Shown piece after piece: positions 1 to 8,745 of a stretch of DNA of 49,412 bases (position 1 is its first letter; each line of letters starts with the position of its first letter). A program made the translations under genes and the position numbers. The DNA comes from Clostridium sp. (GTDB lineage Bacteria > Bacillota > Clostridia > Clostridiales > Clostridiaceae): contig NZ_JAGHFX010000062.1 of assembly GCF_017888565.1 (NCBI RefSeq), positions 1 through 49,412 of the forward strand. The letters are read 5' to 3'. A model generated the notes under the pieces. The model was not told the origin of the DNA. It searched no databases and worked only from the letters and a program-made list of their open reading frames with translations.

Positions 1-69
1 AGATTTCAAAAAAGGTTAAAAAATATGGCTCCAATTAAATATCGAAGCCATTTTTGTAATTCACAATGA
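1..69 (+). CDS. IS3-family (IS150-like) transposase OrfB, C-terminal fragment
   Basis: Frame 1 is open from the window edge to TGA at 67-69 and encodes 22 residues beginning RFQKRLKNMAPIKYRSH. This matches the usual end of IS3/IS150 OrfB integrase-type transposases (pattern N-x-R-x-x-x-x-L-K-x-M-x-P-x-x-Y-R). The DDE catalytic core would lie upstream, outside the window. Whether the complete gene is intact cannot be judged. Confidence 0.75.
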   Translation, partial: RFQKRLKNMAPIKYRSHFCNSQ

Positions 70-86
70 TATATCCCTTTTAACAA

Positions 87-111
87 TGTCTACTTTTTAG
101 GGGTCAGACCA
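87..111 (+). repeat. Right inverted repeat (IRR) of the IS3-family element
   Basis: These 25 bases end in GGGGTCAGACCA. The reverse complement aligns without gaps to the left repeat at 49295-49319 (TGGTCT-ACCCC-A-GTAGACA shared). It lies 17 bp past the transposase stop, where an IS3-family IRR is expected. A target duplication cannot be tested because the partner end is outside the window. Confidence 0.7.
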
Positions 112-203
112 AAACGCGAGCCCCTTTTAAACCATTGATTTTACTTACTTAAAGGCGTTTTCAAACTTAAATATAAGCTTTTGTCTATTATCTATATATG
201 CCT

Positions 204-237
204 AAAAAGGGAAGCTCGAATTAGAACTTCCCTTTTT
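204..237. terminator. Bidirectional rho-independent terminator
   Basis: A perfect 11-bp stem (AAAAAGGGAAG / CTTCCCTTTTT) surrounds a 12-nt loop, with A and T tracts giving a U-run on either strand. It lies 46 bp beyond the stop of the minus-strand HAD gene and probably ends the DeoR-HAD transcript. It would also stop read-through from the IS on the left. Confidence 0.8.
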
Positions 238-283
238 ATATGCTAATATCAAAATTAATTTTGATAAAGCCCCTGTGTAAATT

Positions 284-1069
284 TTATATACCTACAACTT
301 CTTTTATAGCTTCTACTACGCCATTATCATTATTACTTCTTGCAATAAATCTTGATACTTTCTTTAAATCATCATGTGCATTTTCCATTGCAAAACTATA
401 ATAAGCACTACCCATCATTTCTAAATCATTAAGATAATCTCCAAATACCATTGTTTCTTTATAATCTATATCTAGCATATCTTGAATTTTATTTATTGCA
501 ACTCCTTTATTAACGCCTTTAGCAGTTATATCAAGCCAAATTTCTCCTGATACTGTGACTTGGAGCTTGTCTTTATATTCATTATAGTAATTATTGCTAT
601 TAAATTCAGATCCTGCAAAATCACATATTGTTACCTTTAATATATCATCTTCTACTTTAGTTAAATCATCAATTATTTCGTATCTCTCATAATATTTCTT
701 TGTTTCTTTAACTAATCTCTCTTCGCTACTTTCTATATAAGCTGATTTTTTACCACACACTATCACATGAGCATTTTCAATAGTTCTACCTATTTTAATA
801 AGTTCTATTGCAACATTTTTATCTAAAGCATTAACAAGAATTTCTTCACCTTTATATACTACAAAAGTTCCATTCTCAGCTATAAACATCATATTATCTT
901 TTATTTTTTCAAATCTTTTTAATAAGTTATAATATTGTCTTCCACTTGCCGCTGCAAATATTATATCCTTTTTAACAAGCTTATGAAAAATATCAAAAAA
1001 CTCCTTATTTATTTCATTATTCTCATTTAGCAATGTTCCATCCATATCTGATGCTATAAATTTTATCAT
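284..1069 (-). CDS. Cof-type HAD-superfamily phosphatase
   Basis: A 261-residue cytosolic Cof/YidA-type HAD hydrolase, probably a sugar-phosphate phosphatase. Motif I is DMDGT near the N-terminus. A later GDYLNDLEM segment is the HAD motif IV (GDxxND), and SGR after AAA matches motif II. Length is typical for a type IIB cap. I place the start at ATG 1069, which has AGGAG 11 nt upstream. A GTG at 1081 is in frame but overlaps the AGGAG. The gene follows the DeoR regulator by 27 bp on the same strand, so the two are probably co-transcribed. DeoR proteins usually sense phosphosugars, which fits a phosphosugar phosphatase partner, but the substrate is unknown. Confidence 0.85.
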   Translation of the reverse strand: MIKFIASDMDGTLLNENNEINKEFFDIFHKLVKKDIIFAAASGRQYYNLLKRFEKIKDNMMFIAENGTFVVYKGEEILVNALDKNVAIELIKIGRTIENAHVIVCGKKSAYIESSEERLVKETKKYYERYEIIDDLTKVEDDILKVTICDFAGSEFNSNNYYNEYKDKLQVTVSGEIWLDITAKGVNKGVAINKIQDMLDIDYKETMVFGDYLNDLEMMGSAYYSFAMENAHDDLKKVSRFIARSNNDNGVVEAIKEVVGI

Positions 1070-1096
1070 CTGCTTGATCACTCCTAATTATTATAT

Positions 1097-1855
1097 TTAA
1101 TATATCACTTTTACATTATACTTTGATAAGCCATCGACTATACTTTCTTCTGGTTTCTTATCTGTAATTATATAATTAACATCTCCTAATTCACAGAATT
1201 TATATGATCCATCATTATAAAATTTATCATTAATAGTAATTAAATACTTCTTTTTACTCATCTTTATTATTGCTTCTTTTGTACTCACTTCATCCAGATT
1301 AAAGTTGCTAACAAAATTGTCTTCTATGTTAATTCCGCCAACTCCAATAAAAGCTTTATCAATTTTAAATTTTTTAATTTCATCAACGGTAAATGCTCCA
1401 ACAGTTCCACCTGTTTTCTTATTATACATACCACCTAACTGTATTATATCAACATTAGGTATTGAATCAAATGCCATTGCAATTCTATTCATATTTGTTA
1501 TTAAAGTTATATTCTTTGTAAATCCTGTCATCATTGTTGCAACTGTGTAATTAGTACTTGAAATATCCATAAATATTACATCATTTTCTTCAATTTCATC
1601 CATAACTAATCTTGCGATTTTTTCTTTTTCTTCTATATTACTTATTATTCTTGAAGTAGTGTTATCATTATGAATTATTTTTCTTTCTAAAATCGCACCA
1701 CCATATGTTCTTTTTATATTTCCATATTGTTCAAGCTTACTTAAATCCTTACGAATCATACCTTCAGAAACATTAAATTTTTCACTTAAGTCCTTTACTC
1801 TTACTTTCCCATCTCTCTTAAGCATTTCTAATATATCTTCTAGCCTTTCTTCCAT
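1097..1855 (-). CDS. DeoR/GlpR-family transcriptional regulator
   Basis: About 252 residues with the DeoR layout. An N-terminal helix-turn-helix (residues about 5-55, RVKDLSEKFNVSEGMIRKDLSKLE) precedes a DeoR sensor domain of the ribose-5-phosphate-isomerase-like fold (IFMDISSTNYTVA, then AFIGVGGI). DeoR proteins normally repress sugar-catabolic genes and are released by a phosphosugar. ATG 1855 is used here, but a TTG at 1861 is also possible because it has GAGGG at a better distance. The gene leads a two-gene unit with the HAD phosphatase downstream. No sugar transporter or kinase is adjacent, so the inducer is unclear. Confidence 0.85.
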   Translation of the reverse strand: MEERLEDILEMLKRDGKVRVKDLSEKFNVSEGMIRKDLSKLEQYGNIKRTYGGAILERKIIHNDNTTSRIISNIEEKEKIARLVMDEIEENDVIFMDISSTNYTVATMMTGFTKNITLITNMNRIAMAFDSIPNVDIIQLGGMYNKKTGGTVGAFTVDEIKKFKIDKAFIGVGGINIEDNFVSNFNLDEVSTKEAIIKMSKKKYLITINDKFYNDGSYKFCELGDVNYIITDKKPEESIVDGLSKYNVKVIY

Positions 1856-1938
1856 AAACAAAGAAATCACCCTCTTTACCCATAAAATTAATCACGCTTA
1901 TTATTATTATTTATTATTACTTATTATCTTTTAGTATC

Positions 1939-1967
1939 ATTTTATAACATTTATTATTATTATTCAA
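1939..1967 (-). promoter_or_regulatory. Candidate promoter of the DeoR-HAD operon
   Basis: Read on the minus strand, TTGAAT (1967-1962) and TAAAAT (1944-1939) are 17 bp apart. Between this and the gene start lies a run of ATAATAA direct repeats (about 1897-1928 and 1951-1964), which could be operator half-sites for the DeoR protein or simply low-complexity AT sequence. Confidence 0.4.
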
Positions 1968-2094
1968 GGATAATAAATCGAATTTATAGTTTGTAAGAAA
2001 AAAAGACATATATAAATTTGTTTACTACGTGATCTCTACTCACAAATTGATCCTCTTACATAGTCATCCCAAAACTAAGACATAAAATTATAAA

Positions 2095-2118
2095 AGGAGT
2101 TATTTAAAAATAACTCCT
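2095..2118 (-). terminator. Terminator after the CPBP protease gene
   Basis: A 10-bp perfect stem AGGAGTTATT / AATAACTCCT with a 4-nt loop, followed on the minus strand by TTTTATAATTTT. It begins 9 bp past the stop codon of the gene at 2127. Confidence 0.8.
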
Positions 2119-2126
2119 AATAAACA

Positions 2127-3008
2127 CTAATTTAAATTTCTATAATCATTAAAATTAATTGTATCACTTTCATAGCTAATATTTTTCTTATTAACAAAAT
2201 AAAGTGATATTATTATCCCTATAGCTCCAACTATTACAAAACCTATAAGAATACTTGTTAATGATGGAACATTTTTCAAAATATATGGTGATAAAGTAGC
2301 TATACTATTATTAACCATATGCATTATTATAGCTGGCCATAGTGATTTTGTTTTATATGTTATATATCCAAACACTAAACCTAATAATGTAGCATAAGTA
2401 CCTTGAATAAAATTACCATGGAAAATCCCAAAGAATAAAGCTTGAATAATTATTGTCCATAAAACCGATATATTTTTATTTAAAGTCTTAAATATAACAC
2501 CTCTAAACATAAACTCTTCTGTAAATGGTGCTATTATACCTACTGTTAATAAAGCAATAAATATATTACCTTCACTTAATGGTGCTAGAAGATTTTCCAT
2601 AATAGAAAAATGATCTTTAAATAATCCTGCTTCTTGAACTAGACTTAATGCACCAGCGTTAAATAACCATGCACTTATCCCTAAAGTTACCCCCATTAAA
2701 AGATTTATTTTAACAGTTTTAACTATTTGTAACTCTTCCTTAAAACTCTTCTTTCTTATCTTATATATTAATAAAAATACTAATACTGTTATTATTGACG
2801 ATGCTAATAAAATATAGTTTGTTGCTCCTAGCATTTGATTAGTTATCTCATCAACATTTGGAGCATTTGTAGATATTTCATCTATGTTTTTAATTGCATA
2901 TATAACTCCAACTAATATTCCTCCAATCATTGATACTATTAATTGAATTCCAAAGGTTACAAATAAATACCCAATTGCTGCAAAAAAACTTTTTAATTTT
3001 CCTTTCAT
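2127..3008 (-). CDS. CPBP-family intramembrane metalloprotease (CAAX protease/Abi type)
   Basis: A 293-residue polytopic membrane protein with about eight hydrophobic segments. The second half holds the CPBP signature: EEFMFRG (the EExxxR motif) at about residues 163-169, FGIFHGN with the motif-2 histidine, and HMVNNS with the motif-3 histidine and asparagine. These residues form the glutamate protease site of the Rce1-like family. Bacterial members are linked to membrane protein processing or bacteriocin self-immunity. Nothing next to it suggests a bacteriocin locus. The start has GGGTAGG just upstream. The gene is monocistronic with its own terminator. Confidence 0.85.
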   Translation of the reverse strand: MKGKLKSFFAAIGYLFVTFGIQLIVSMIGGILVGVIYAIKNIDEISTNAPNVDEITNQMLGATNYILLASSIITVLVFLLIYKIRKKSFKEELQIVKTVKINLLMGVTLGISAWLFNAGALSLVQEAGLFKDHFSIMENLLAPLSEGNIFIALLTVGIIAPFTEEFMFRGVIFKTLNKNISVLWTIIIQALFFGIFHGNFIQGTYATLLGLVFGYITYKTKSLWPAIIMHMVNNSIATLSPYILKNVPSLTSILIGFVIVGAIGIIISLYFVNKKNISYESDTINFNDYRNLN

Positions 3009-3540
3009 TTTCCTACCCTCTTTCTAGTAAATAATATACCATATTTTCCCTAATATAATTATATATTACATTTGCTTATTTAACTATATATTTATAAAAA
3101 ATAAAGATTTTGCATAAATTAAAAATCTTATTTTTATAATTTTATACTATTTTTAATACAGTTTTATTTATATATCTTATAAATTCTTTAACTTTTTGGT
3201 TAAATACTCATAAAAAACTCTTTTTTACCATACTTATATCTTTATTTTTTTTCATCCTTAGTTTAAAATTAGAAGTAAAACTAGCATATTATTATCTAGA
3301 TATATACATAAATTTATTAAAATCACGAATATATAAGTTATAGTAAAGATTTAACTTTTTAATAAAATATCTGAGTAATTGATAAAATATAAATAAAGTT
3401 AATATTTAAGTAACTTATATAAAAATTACATACTATATATAGTTTCAATTTTTATGCCTTAATTAACTAAAAATATAAAATCTTTAATGCACTTATAATT
3501 TCAATTATTTTATTATTAATTGAAACATATATATGATAAA
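3009..3540. other. AT-rich intergenic region, no gene seen
   Basis: About 530 bp of very AT-rich sequence separate the divergent CPBP and glnS genes. I see no convincing ORF, tRNA or structured leader. In particular there is no T-box sequence of the kind found before gltX. A minus-strand frame crossing 3467-3739 overlaps the glnS start and has no ribosome binding site. Confidence 0.6.
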
Positions 3541-3570
3541 TTGATTTAAAAGTAAAAAATAGTATATAAC
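3541..3570 (+). promoter_or_regulatory. Candidate glnS promoter
   Basis: TTGATT at 3541-3546 and TATAAC at 3565-3570 are 18 bp apart. A clear Shine-Dalgarno (AGGAGAG, 3604-3610) lies 7 nt before the glnS ATG. Confidence 0.45.
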
Positions 3571-3617
3571 TAATATATAAGCAATAAAAAGATAAATTTA
3601 TATAGGAGAGTATTCGT

Positions 3618-5282
3618 ATGTCAAATGAAATTAATTCATCTAATTTTATAAGAAATATAATAATTGAAGATTTAGAAAACAAAAAACATAATGAGATTAT
3701 AACTCGTTTTCCACCTGAGCCAAATGGGTATTTACACATAGGTCATGCTAAATCAATAGTTTTAAATTCAGGTCTTGCAAAAGAATTTAACGGAAAGTTC
3801 AACTTAAGATTTGATGATACAAATCCAACTAAAGAAGATACTGAATATGTTGAATCTATTAAAGAAGATGTTAAGTGGCTTGGCGGAGATTGGGATAGTA
3901 TTTACTTTGCATCAAACTACTTTGATATAATGTATGATAAAGCAAAACTTTTAATAAGAAAAGGATTAGCTTATGTATGTGATTTAACAGCTGAAGAAAT
4001 AAAAGAATATAGAGGAACTTTAACTGAACCTGGAAAAGAAAGTCCTTATAGAAATAGATCAGTTGATGAAAATCTTGATTTATTAGAAAGAATGAAAAAA
4101 GGTTAATTTAAAGATGGAGAAAAAGTATTTAGAGCTAAAATCGATATGACTTCTCCTAATATAAATATGAGAGATCCTATTATATATAGAATTGCACATG
4201 CTACTCATCATAATACTGGTGACAATTGGTGTATATATCCTATGTATGATTTTGCTCATCCACTTGAAGATGCAATAGAAGGTATAACTCATTCAATTTG
4301 TACTTTAGAATTTGAGGATCATAGACCTCTTTATGATTGGTTTGTAAGAGAATGTGAAATGGAAAGCACTCCAAGACAAATAGAATTTGCTAGACTTAAC
4401 ATTACTAACACTGTTATGAGTAAGAGAAAGCTTAAACAACTAGTAGATGAAAATATAGTTGATGGTTGGGATGATCCAAGAATGCCAACAGTATCTGGTT
4501 TAAGAAGAAAGGGCTATACTCCTGAAGCTATCAGAAACTTCTGTAGTGCAATTGGTGTTTCTAAAGCTAATTCAGTTGTAGATTCTCAAATGCTTGAGTA
4601 TTTTATAAGAGAAGATTTACAACTTAAAGCTAATGCTGCTATGGCTGTTATGAAACCATTAAAGGTTGTTATCACTAACTATCCAGAAGGTCAAACAGAA
4701 ATGCTACCAGTTCCAAACAATGCCAAAAACGAAGCTGCTGGTACAAGAGAAGTTCCATTCTCAAGAGAAATATATATAGAACAAGATGATTTTATGGAAG
4801 TACCTGTTAAAAAGTATTTTAGACTATTCCCTGGAAACGAAGTAAGATTAATCGGTGCTTATTTTATAAAATGTAATGATGTTATAAAAGATGAAAATGG
4901 TAATGTTGTAGAATTACATTGCACTTATGATCCTGAAACTAAGAGTGGATCTGGCTTCACTGGAAGAAAAGTTAAAGGAACTATTCACTGGGTAGATGCA
5001 AAAACTGCTAAGCCTGCTGAATTTAGACTTTATGAACCATTAATATTAGATGATGCTCCTGAAAATGAAGGTAAGCACTTCTTAGAACAAATAAATCCTA
5101 ATTCATTAGAGGTACTACAAGGATATATTGAAGATACTACTGCTAATATAGCTAAACCACAAGATAAATTCCAATTAGTAAGAAATGGTTTCTTTAATGT
5201 AGATCCTAAGTACACTACTGATGATAAATTAGTATTTAATAGGATAGTATCTTTAAAGAGTTCATTTAAGATTAATAATTAA
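3618..5282 (+). pseudogene. glnS: Glutaminyl-tRNA synthetase interrupted by an in-frame TAA
   Basis: Class I synthetase that charges tRNA-Gln with glutamine. The full reading frame is 555 codons, the usual length. The HIGH-type motif is at about residues 33-43 ([11 protein letters not shown]). The KMSKS-type motif VMSKRKL is near residue 265, and the C-terminal anticodon-binding beta barrels follow. Codon 163 (4104-4106) is TAA. The frame continues unchanged ([14 protein letters not shown]), where family members usually have a glutamate, so one G-to-T change explains it. The stop separates HIGH from MSK, so neither half could work alone. There is no other lesion, frameshift or loss of conservation. 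Either the mutation is very recent or it is a base-calling error. If real, the cell would need GatCAB amidation of Glu-tRNA-Gln or a suppressor. Confidence 0.85.
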
Positions 5283-5334
5283 AGAATTAAAAAATTGTGG
5301 ATATAATTCAGCCTAGATGAATTACTAGATTTTT

Positions 5335-5359
5335 AAAGAGTTGCATTGCAACTCTTTTT
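5335..5359 (+). terminator. Terminator of glnS
   Basis: A 10-bp perfect stem AAAGAGTTGC / GCAACTCTTT with a 3-nt loop, followed by TT and further T-rich sequence, 53 bp past the glnS stop. Confidence 0.85.
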
Positions 5360-5602
5360 CTATTTTATATAAATTATATTTAAGTAGCTTCAAAATTATT
5401 TTTTCTATTTACAATTCTTTATTCTTAATTTTATGATCTCTATTTTCCTCATACAATTTTATACTAATTAGTCAATTTTCTATTGAAATAATTCTATATT
5501 CCCTATAAAATTATTTATGGATTTAAATACTCTTTATATTAAATCTAATGATAAATTTTTATAATATTATGCTATTACAGTTTACATAATTAGGAGGCAC
5601 TT
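5360..5602. other. Intergenic spacer, nothing recognised
   Basis: AT-rich DNA between the glnS terminator and the DUF445 gene. It must hold the promoter of the latter, but I see no distinct motif beyond the ribosome binding site AGGAGG at 5592-5597. Confidence 0.5.
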
Positions 5603-6205
5603 ATGAATAATTTTATTACTATTTTAATATTAACAATTGTTGGCGGGCTTATTGGATGGATAACTAATATCTTGGCAATAAAGCTTTTGTTTAGACCAAT
5701 TAAACCTATTAAGATTCCTATTTTAAATATTGAAATATTAGGATTAATTCCTAAAAGAAAAAACGAAATTGCTGCTAATATTGGTGAAGTAATTTCTAAT
5801 GAATTACTTTCAATGGATGACATATTAGATCAAGCTTTAAATAATTCAAATGGAGAAAATTTTAATTCTTACATAACAGATAAAATTAAAAACATTATAA
5901 ATGAAAAGCTTAATATTATTCCTATACCATTTAGAATGATGGCTACTCCCTATATTGATGAAATTTTAAATAAAGAAGTACCTAATGCAGTTGATGAAAT
6001 TAGCGTTGATCTATTAGATAAGGCTAAAGAAAATGTTAATATTCAAGAAATTGTTGAAGAAAAAATTAATCAATTAGATTTAGAAAAATTAGAAGATATC
6101 ATAATTAAGGTTGCTAAAAAGGAGCTAAAACATATTGAAATTTTAGGCCTTGTCCTTGGAGCTATTATTGGAGTACTTCAAGGTGTTTTAGTTATTTTCC
6201 TTTAA
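5603..6205 (+). CDS. DUF445-family membrane protein
   Basis: A 200-residue protein of the DUF445 (YheB-like) family. The N-terminal transmembrane helix (about residues 4-28) contains GGLIGWITNILAIKLLFRP, the conserved G-W-x-T-N-x-x-A core of the family. A charged helical middle part (about 50-175) follows, and a second transmembrane helix closes the protein (GLVLGAIIGVLQGVLVIFL). AGGAGG lies 5 nt before the start. It is flanked by terminators and is therefore a single-gene unit. The biochemical role of DUF445 proteins is not established. Family members in Bacillus are linked to spores or the cell envelope. This one is short compared with many 370-residue homologues. Confidence 0.8.
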   Translation: MNNFITILILTIVGGLIGWITNILAIKLLFRPIKPIKIPILNIEILGLIPKRKNEIAANIGEVISNELLSMDDILDQALNNSNGENFNSYITDKIKNIINEKLNIIPIPFRMMATPYIDEILNKEVPNAVDEISVDLLDKAKENVNIQEIVEEKINQLDLEKLEDIIIKVAKKELKHIEILGLVLGAIIGVLQGVLVIFL

Positions 6206-6266
6206 TCTCTAAAAACAGCCTTTAAAACCATATAAATTTACGGATTATTACTAAATAATTCAATAA

Positions 6267-6306
6267 AAAAATACTGTATTACTTAGCGTTGTAATACAGT
6301 ATTTTT
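6267..6306. terminator. Bidirectional terminator between convergent genes
   Basis: A perfect 16-bp stem (AAAAATACTGTATTAC and its complement) with an 8-nt loop. A and T tracts on both sides serve the plus-strand DUF445 gene and the minus-strand sigma operon. Confidence 0.9.
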
Positions 6307-6335
6307 ATCTTAATGCTATTTTATATTAGTAGAAT

Positions 6336-7760
6336 TTATTTATCTAAATTAATGGTTATCTTTTCATCTTCTAATATTTTATCTCCACTACTCATCTTAG
6401 TTATAAAGTACTCTTTATTTTTATCCAATGCTGGTAATGTTAGTGTAAAGTTATAGCCATCATCAATTCCGTTAAATTTAGTTTCTAGAATCTCTATATC
6501 CTTTGTGTCTTTATACCAATCTTCTTCTTGACCATTATTAGAGTTTTTATATTTATTGATTTTATCTTCATCCCAAATTTCAACTTCTAAATTCTCTAAT
6601 CTATATATATATTTTTTAACTTTTACCTCTATTACAGTTTTATCTTCTTTGAATTCAATGTTTTTTATAATATATTCTTGTTCATCTCCTATTTTTATAG
6701 CTGTTTCACCATTTCTATTTATTTTCTCCATCATTAACTCTCTGCTATAATCACTTTTACTTATAACAGGTATAATAGTCATTGATTTTGTTTCTTCAGG
6801 AATACCTTCATATCTCCAATAATAATTACCTTTAACTCTTTCATCATTTACATTTTTCCCTCTACCAGATCCACCTATCATACTTAAAGGAAGCCCTTTA
6901 TCATCCTGTATAAAAAACTTCAATGTATACTTCTCCCAAAAATTTTCTGAATTATTTTCAGTATCCTTTAAAAGTTCTATATCTGTATCTAAATAAATAA
7001 TAGTGTTTAATTTTGATGTAATTAACTCATTAATCTTAAACATACTATCATCATATTTTATTTCTTTGTTTACTTTATATTCTTCTTTCCCCATATCCTT
7101 AGAATCTATAGAAAACTTAAATTTAAGCTTTTTAGGATAACTTCCTACCCAATTTCCATATAAATCATTAACTATAAATTCTATTTTCGCCTTATCTGAT
7201 AATTCATTTTCTGTAAATGCATAAGATGCTAATCCAACATAAGTATTTTCATCTATGAACTCACCATCATTTTCTTCATTTTTATAATTTATATTTTTAA
7301 AACCACTTTTTATAATAGGAAATATTATAGGTTTATCATCAAATCCACTTTCTGACTTCAGCTCATATGCTATAGCAAGTTCAACTCCATCATAGTAAAT
7401 ATTTTTAATTGTCATTGTAATATCTTCATATTTTTTTGTTATATTTATATCCTTGGCTCCTTTTATATATTGATCTCCAACACCTATAGCATCATTTATA
7501 CTTTTAAAAGTAGCGCCTATAATCGGTAGACTTTCTGCATATGCAGGCATAAATGTATTTAAAGTTAATATACCAACTATAATTATCGCTGCTACTTTGG
7601 ATATATTTTTCAGCTTGCTTTTTTTCTTTATTTTTCTTTCAGGTAATTCATCTAAAGTTTTTAATATATTATTCTTCAATGTGTCTGGAATATCTATTTT
7701 AATATCATTTACTTTATCTTTAATAACTTTATTAAATTTATCATTTTCATAATTATTCAT
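6336..7760 (-). CDS. DUF4179-domain anti-sigma factor
   Basis: A 474-residue single-pass membrane protein. A cytosolic N-terminus of about 55 residues (charged, PDTLKNNILKTLDELPER) is followed by one transmembrane helix (KVAAIIIVGILTLNTFMPAYA). A large extracytoplasmic part begins with the DUF4179 domain (about residues 80-180). DUF4179 proteins pair with ECF sigma factors and hold them at the membrane. The start ATG lies inside the end of the sigma gene (8-bp overlap), so translation is coupled and near-equal amounts are expected. A GTG further upstream at 7775 is in frame but has no ribosome binding site, whereas GAGGG precedes ATG 7760. The signal sensed by the outer domain is unknown. Confidence 0.85.
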   Translation of the reverse strand: MNNYENDKFNKVIKDKVNDIKIDIPDTLKNNILKTLDELPERKIKKKSKLKNISKVAAIIIVGILTLNTFMPAYAESLPIIGATFKSINDAIGVGDQYIKGAKDINITKKYEDITMTIKNIYYDGVELAIAYELKSESGFDDKPIIFPIIKSGFKNINYKNEENDGEFIDENTYVGLASYAFTENELSDKAKIEFIVNDLYGNWVGSYPKKLKFKFSIDSKDMGKEEYKVNKEIKYDDSMFKINELITSKLNTIIYLDTDIELLKDTENNSENFWEKYTLKFFIQDDKGLPLSMIGGSGRGKNVNDERVKGNYYWRYEGIPEETKSMTIIPVISKSDYSRELMMEKINRNGETAIKIGDEQEYIIKNIEFKEDKTVIEVKVKKYIYRLENLEVEIWDEDKINKYKNSNNGQEEDWYKDTKDIEILETKFNGIDDGYNFTLTLPALDKNKEYFITKMSSGDKILEDEKITINLDK

Positions 7761-8325
7761 GATTATCACCCTCACTCATAATATTATAAATTTTTTCTCT
7801 ACCTCTATTAAGCCTAGACTTTATAGTTCCTTTAGGAATTTTTAAGGCATTACTTATTTCTTCTATTGACATATCATCGAAATAAAATAACCACATAGTT
7901 ATTCTTAAATCAGAACTCAATGAATCAATAGCCCTAATTAAATCTATATTTTTATATTTATCCTCATAAACCTCATTGTTAATTTGTGAATCTTCAATAT
8001 AAGTAACCTTTTTATTTTTTCTTATTATATTATTACATTCATTTATCAAAATCCTTGTTAACCATGTTTTAAAAAACTCTTCATTTTTTAAACTCGAAAT
8101 TTTTTCATAAGCTTTAAGTATAGTATTTTGAAAAGCATCCTCAATATCATATTCACTATTTAGCATGCCTCTAGCTACTATATATAAAGACTTTAAGTTC
8201 TCTTGAACTAATATATTAAATGCTTCCTTATCTCCCTCTATAGCTAATCTAACATTATTTTTCTTAAGCTTTCCATCTTTATATTTATTGAATACCCCTA
8301 TAGGAATAATATTAGACATATTCAT
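7753..8325 (-). CDS. ECF RNA polymerase sigma factor
   Basis: A 190-residue sigma-70-family protein with only regions 2 and 4. Region 2 spans about residues 25-95 (EYDIEDAFQNTILKAYEKI, FFKTWLTRILINECNNIIRK). Region 4 is at about 125-180 (LFYFDDMSIEEISNALKIPKGTIKSRLNRGREKI). This is the ECF layout. The start is ATG 8325 with AAGGAG 7 nt before it. An upstream ATG at 8343 contains that ribosome binding site and is rejected. The gene overlaps its anti-sigma partner. ECF sigma factors usually drive their own operon. A 16-bp palindrome lies just upstream of the ribosome binding site. Confidence 0.9.
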   Translation of the reverse strand: MNMSNIIPIGVFNKYKDGKLKKNNVRLAIEGDKEAFNILVQENLKSLYIVARGMLNSEYDIEDAFQNTILKAYEKISSLKNEEFFKTWLTRILINECNNIIRKNKKVTYIEDSQINNEVYEDKYKNIDLIRAIDSLSSDLRITMWLFYFDDMSIEEISNALKIPKGTIKSRLNRGREKIYNIMSEGDNHE

Positions 8326-8344
8326 TATATTTCTCCTTCCCATC

Positions 8345-8360
8345 TAACATAGCTATGTTA
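8345..8360. promoter_or_regulatory. 16-bp perfect palindrome upstream of the sigma operon
   Basis: TAACATAGCTATGTTA reads identically on both strands and ends 20 bp before the sigma-factor start, directly beside the Shine-Dalgarno. It is probably a binding site for a dimeric regulator, or a hairpin in the 5' leader. The binding protein is unknown. Confidence 0.45.
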
Positions 8361-8563
8361 ACTTACCTTCACTTAATTAGACGCATATCTTAATTTAAAG
8401 GTTCCATTTATATTCTTTTATTTTATTTTATTAATTATTTTTGTTCGTTTACCTTATTTTCATAATTTTCATTAATCTACTTATAATAGAAAACTTATAA
8501 TATCCTTTTTCAAGTTTAAGATTATAAGATAGTACTTTTCTAGGCATTCTAATTCATTATATC
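8361..8563. other. Intergenic spacer upstream of the sigma operon
   Basis: About 200 bp of AT-rich DNA between the sigma operon and the terminator behind rsgA. It should contain the sigma operon promoter, but I cannot pick out a convincing -35/-10 pair. Confidence 0.4.
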
Positions 8564-8598
8564 AAAAAAGATAGTACCCACTTTTTGCGTTTACTATC
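8564..8598 (-). terminator. Terminator downstream of rsgA and the GNAT remnant
   Basis: On the minus strand GATAGTA and TACTATC form a 7-bp stem around a 15-nt loop, followed directly by TTTTTT. It lies about 50 bp past the GNAT remnant. Confidence 0.65.
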
Positions 8599-8646
8599 CT
8601 TTTACAACTTTATCTTATATCATATTTACTCTCTTTTATAATTAAC

Positions 8647-8745
8647 TTAATCTATAGTTAATTTAAACAATAATTCATCTTCTATAATTTTTCCTGTATC
8701 TTTAAAATCAATTCTTTCATAAAGGCTTTGGGCAATATTATTCTT
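8647..8745 (-). pseudogene. C-terminal remnant of a GNAT acetyltransferase
   Basis: Directly after the rsgA stop codon, in the same frame, the minus strand encodes 32 residues ending in TAA: NNIAQSLYERIDFKDTG, a short linker, then a last strand ending KLTID. This is the typical end of a GNAT N-acetyltransferase (N-x-x-A-x-x-L-Y-E-R-x-x-F, then the final beta strand). There is no start codon, ribosome binding site or acetyl-CoA loop. It looks like the scar of a deletion that removed the rest of the gene and joined its tail to rsgA. Confidence 0.65.

Larger units (their letters stand above)
1..111 (+). mobile_element. IS3-family insertion sequence, right end only
   Basis: The window opens inside an insertion sequence. 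It holds the last 22 codons of a transposase, a short spacer and a terminal inverted repeat at 87-111. The repeat (outer end TGGTCTGACCCC, read inward on the minus strand) closely resembles the left repeat at 49295-49319. The rest of the element lies outside the window. Family assignment rests on the transposase tail and the repeat sequence. Confidence 0.8.

Noticed and set aside
1897..1965. TTATTATTA repeats resembling a small CRISPR-like or tandem array
   Set aside because: Units are 3-8 bp, irregular and without spacers; simple AT-rich sequence or regulator half-sites explain them.
3467..3739. 90-residue minus-strand frame upstream of and across the glnS start
   Set aside because: No ribosome binding site, antisense to conserved glnS codons, and hydrophobic low-complexity sequence typical of AT-rich shadows.
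4104..4106. Reading the glnS TAA as programmed recoding (selenocysteine or pyrrolysine)
   Set aside because: These use TGA and TAG, not TAA; no SECIS-like element is apparent, and no other gene in the window has an internal TAA.
7761..7775. Upstream GTG start for the anti-sigma gene
   Set aside because: The GAGGG ribosome binding site lies within this stretch and serves the ATG at 7760, which also overlaps the sigma stop as coupled pairs do.
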